The position numbers were made by a program, and so were the translations under genes. Of a DNA stretch of 39,557 bases, positions 36,990 to 39,557 are shown one piece after another; within the stretch, counting starts at the first letter, position 1; each line of letters starts with the position of its first letter. The notes beneath the pieces were generated by a model. The model had not been told where the DNA came from, did not search any database, and was given only the letters and a program-made list of their open reading frames with translations. Source of the DNA: an uncultured Bacteroidales bacterium (lineage in GTDB: Bacteria > Bacteroidota > Bacteroidia > Bacteroidales > Muribaculaceae); the NCBI GenBank assembly GCA_902774055.1, contig CACYGX010000023.1:1-39557 (forward strand). The letters are read 5' to 3'.

Positions 36990-38840
36990 ATGGGATACAA
37001 TCCTAATATCTCTAATCTTTTTTATTCTTATTCCTTGCCTTCATTTCTCGATACTAACACGTTTGACATCACAAATGGAGACACTGTTATTGAGCTTGGT
37101 GAAGGGATTTATACATTAGACTTTAGTATATCACTCAATCAGCACAACGTCACAATCAAGGGCCAATGTCGTGATAAAACGATATTGATCGTTCCTGCGA
37201 ATATCAATTATTCTGATGATGCAATCATTAACCTTCAAGGTTTGTATAAAACGCAAATAGGTCAGGAAGCGGATATAAGAATAGCTGTTAACATATCAGG
37301 CCTTACCATAATGACTGATGTCTCTAAGGCAGCAGCAGAGGCTCGAGTAAATAAGCTGACAGAAAATGAAACTTATATTATAAAGTGTTATAACGTTGGT
37401 TCTCTTGTCATGAGGGATGTACGCATATGCGCTGAGAATCTTGAGACTACTTGCCTGGATGTCCGCAGGGGTTTCAATATAGACATCCGCAATTGTGAGT
37501 TCATCAATAGGAACCGTCGGTGGACAGGCGGTAACGTCTGGCTGCGCGGTGACACTGAAAACGTGATTATTGAAGATAATGACTTCTATAAATACGGTAA
37601 CGATGAAATCATCGCACTCTACGGCTCCAATTCATTTGAGGACTACAACGTCTCAACCGCTATTACCAAGAGGAACGTGATGATCCGAAATAACCGCATA
37701 TTTTGTCAGGATACCACAGGAGGATCCAACCCATCAGATATCATCACTGAGAATAACGGCAACTGGGATGGCATCAACCAACGCCTCATCTGTTTCATAA
37801 CAAATCAGGATGACAACAAAGTTATTGTCAATAACCATACAGTCCAAAACCTGACGCCTTGCGCCTATACCATAGATGGCATTCACTTTGAGAACAATGA
37901 TATCCACATCAACGCCCCGATATCACATCTCATCACCGCAGCCTTTGACAAGAACACCGATTTCAAGGATGTAGTCATCAAGAATAACATCATTTCCTAT
38001 GGTAACTGGACGGTGGATAACAGTAATAATCCAGGATGGAATGAGCTGATGGATTTCTGCATATACTATGACACGCAGTATGGCACCTCCTTAGTGGATA
38101 CATACAACCAGTATAGTGATGAGCCATTACTTATCACAGGAAACACTATTACCTGTGGAACAAATGCAAGAAACTATTATAATCAGAGCACAGGAACCTA
38201 TGAAGATAACCACATTTGTGTCCATATCCGTGGCGCAAAGGTCATCTTTAATGACAATCATGTTTTATGCAGGCGCGAAGCGTTCACAATTGATGAGAAC
38301 ACCTTTGCCCAGAAAGGTATTGACATATTCCTTATTGACACTAAAAAGGGTACTGCCGTTTTCTATGGCAACTATTGTGAAGGAGTTAAAGCGCTTGCGA
38401 CTATTAAAGGGGCTACTGATAACAAGATTTCGGAGTCCTGGATTCACGGGAGCGGTAACCATCTTTATGGAAACATCAAGCTGATTTACGAGAATGTAGC
38501 TTCAAGCCATGTCTGGTTCTCCGGCAATAACATCATTAGCGATTATCCTATTATCTTTTTAAGTGAGTTTGCTGACTCTGGTACGGCCGTGTTTACAGAA
38601 AACAGGGTATATAGAGATATGTCAAGGGTAACCTATTTCCAGAATCCCGAGGGGATCATCTACTATACTGGAAATAACAATAATAACAATAACAACATTG
38701 TATCCATGAAGCTAATTTGCTGCAATAATGTGTTTGATAACTTGAACTTTTCTAATGCTATCATGTATGCATATGTGGATAACATCGATAACATCTCAAC
38801 AATTCACGATAACAACATTTTTGCTGATACAGTTGAATAA
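36990..38840 (+). CDS. Right-handed beta-helix protein without signal peptide
   Basis: This is a 616-aa protein with a pectate-lyase-like parallel beta-helix. The start at 36990 (MGYNPNISNLFYSYS) lacks a hydrophobic leader; a TTG at 36981 would add three residues. After an entry segment (TVIELGEGIYTLDF, VTIKGQCRDKTILI) many coils follow, visible as NVIIEDNDFYKYG, VMIRNNRIFC, VVIKNNIISYG, PLLITGNTITCG and IFNDNHVLC, with N-x-I or NN ladders. No catalytic Lys/Arg/Asp set is obvious, so it may be structural or an adhesin. The gene is AT-rich. It ends with TAA directly followed by the ATG of the CotH-like gene, so the two are coupled. Export without a classic leader is unexplained. Confidence 0.75.
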   Translation: MGYNPNISNLFYSYSLPSFLDTNTFDITNGDTVIELGEGIYTLDFSISLNQHNVTIKGQCRDKTILIVPANINYSDDAIINLQGLYKTQIGQEADIRIAVNISGLTIMTDVSKAAAEARVNKLTENETYIIKCYNVGSLVMRDVRICAENLETTCLDVRRGFNIDIRNCEFINRNRRWTGGNVWLRGDTENVIIEDNDFYKYGNDEIIALYGSNSFEDYNVSTAITKRNVMIRNNRIFCQDTTGGSNPSDIITENNGNWDGINQRLICFITNQDDNKVIVNNHTVQNLTPCAYTIDGIHFENNDIHINAPISHLITAAFDKNTDFKDVVIKNNIISYGNWTVDNSNNPGWNELMDFCIYYDTQYGTSLVDTYNQYSDEPLLITGNTITCGTNARNYYNQSTGTYEDNHICVHIRGAKVIFNDNHVLCRREAFTIDENTFAQKGIDIFLIDTKKGTAVFYGNYCEGVKALATIKGATDNKISESWIHGSGNHLYGNIKLIYENVASSHVWFSGNNIISDYPIIFLSEFADSGTAVFTENRVYRDMSRVTYFQNPEGIIYYTGNNNNNNNNIVSMKLICCNNVFDNLNFSNAIMYAYVDNIDNISTIHDNNIFADTVE

Positions 38841-39557
38841 ATGTGTATTTTAATCTTCAGGAGAGGTTGGCTTCCATTTCTTACAATACTCATTGCGTTC
38901 GGTGACTTCCTACCGGTTCATGCACAGTCGGGGATTCGTCCTCGAGGGGACGTTAACTGCGATTGGGAAGTGACCATTGCCGACGTGAACGTGCTGATTG
39001 CTTCTATCTTGAAGGGGACGGAGTACCATTCTTTCTATACCTATGACCTTGACATCAACAGCGACAAGGAAATCACAATAGCCGATATCAATCTGGTCAT
39101 CGATGCTATCTTGGGCGGGAAAACATTGGCTCCCATGCCTTCCTACTCGGGGACGCTGCCAGTGCTCTACATCAACACCGAGGGATACCGCGACATCGTC
39201 AGCAAGGAGAACTACCTCCAAGCCACCTGGTGGCTTGACGCAATGGATGTTGAGGGCTATGAGCCCCTCGGGTCGGCGCGTGAGTCCCTCGGGATGCTGG
39301 TCAAAGGGCATGGCAACTACACCTGGACCGATGTCAGCAAGAAATCATTGAGGCTCAAGTTGGATGACAAGCAACGGATGCTGGGCATGCCGTCCAACCG
39401 GCACTGGGTATTGCTGGCGTGCGCCGATAACTGGCCCGTGGGACTGGTGAGCAACGCCCTGCCGTTTGAGATCGGCAACCGGATGGGGATGCCATGGAAC
39501 CCCAAGATGGAACCTGTGGAAGTCGTGCTCAACGGCGAGTACATGGGCCTTTACCTG
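38841..39557 (+). CDS. CotH-family protein with N-terminal dockerin (partial, runs off the end)
   Basis: An open frame of 239 codons runs to the last base of the window without a stop. A signal peptide (about residues 8-32; LPFLTILIAFGDFLPVHAQ) is followed by a dockerin-like domain: GDVNCDWEVTIADVNVLIA (about 38-56) and LDINSDKEITIADINLVID (about 69-87), two Asp/Asn-rich calcium loops. From about residue 100 comes a CotH kinase-like region: LPVLYINTEGY, LLVKGHGNYTWTDV-like SLGMLVKGHGNYTW, KKSLRLKL, HWVLLACADNWP and GEYMGLYL at the edge, all typical of CotH proteins, an atypical kinase-fold family. It starts on the base after the stop of the beta-helix gene. Dockerin at the N-terminus is uncommon; the C-terminal part is unseen. 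Confidence 0.8.
   Translation, partial: MCILIFRRGWLPFLTILIAFGDFLPVHAQSGIRPRGDVNCDWEVTIADVNVLIASILKGTEYHSFYTYDLDINSDKEITIADINLVIDAILGGKTLAPMPSYSGTLPVLYINTEGYRDIVSKENYLQATWWLDAMDVEGYEPLGSARESLGMLVKGHGNYTWTDVSKKSLRLKLDDKQRMLGMPSNRHWVLLACADNWPVGLVSNALPFEIGNRMGMPWNPKMEPVEVVLNGEYMGLYL

Overview
The window looks like chromosomal DNA from a Bacteroidales bacterium, probably a gut member of the Prevotellaceae/Muribaculaceae type. The evidence is seen directly: Bacteroidetes-style promoters (a TTTG or TTG element about 19-21 bp before TAnnTTTG) in front of many genes, few Shine-Dalgarno sequences, an HU-CCDC81/SPOR protein, an alternative GlmU-like nucleotidyltransferase, a TonB-receptor-type barrel, DUF3244, dockerin-bearing secreted proteins and a T9SS-like C-terminal tail. 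I see no rRNA, tRNA, CRISPR array, transposase or phage gene.

Layout. 1-1604 (minus): start of a modular SusE/SusF-like secreted protein whose repeat array is broken by an out-of-frame 118-bp loss. 1814-4093 (minus): ftsY-rimO pair. 4231-7312 (plus): lipoprotein carboxylesterase and GH29 alpha-L-fucosidase separated by 1 bp. 7559-11136 (plus): a secreted MBG-like protein, an exported Ntn (C45-type) hydrolase and a small membrane protein. 11077-12680 (minus): HU/SPOR protein and a uracil-DNA-glycosylase-fold protein. 12799-18260: Wza-like lipoprotein, clpB, rfbC (minus) and a GlmU-like enzyme, i.e. surface polysaccharide and stress functions. 18339-22040 (minus): M13 peptidase and dnaB. 22309-24435 (plus): an NrtR-type Nudix regulator and a vWA plus macro-like protein, with four related palindromes upstream of the two genes. 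24698-27486: GH31 glycosidase and YbjQ. 27634-29375: three related small membrane proteins. 29508-33897: an outer-membrane barrel protein with an unusual N-terminal domain and a secreted Porphyromonas-type peptidylarginine deiminase (PPAD) with a C-terminal dockerin. 33898-34586: a non-coding mosaic of direct repeats. 34587-36254: TPR/HTH sensor-like lipoprotein. 36520-39557: DUF3244 protein, beta-helix protein and a CotH-family protein with an N-terminal dockerin, cut by the window end.

How the parts fit. Housekeeping genes (ftsY, rimO, clpB, dnaB, rfbC) alternate with surface and secreted functions: host-glycan hydrolysis (GH29, GH31, esterase), protein modification (PAD) and adhesion-like or structural proteins. 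The two most interesting items are (i) a putative self-contained regulon of a Nudix-family regulator and a vWA-macro-like protein, inferred from four 15-bp operators of one consensus, and (ii) a PPAD homologue keeping the catalytic and C-terminal-arginine-recognition residues but carrying a dockerin instead of the Porphyromonas T9SS tail. All functional calls rest on reading the sequence and remembered family features; no database search was run.
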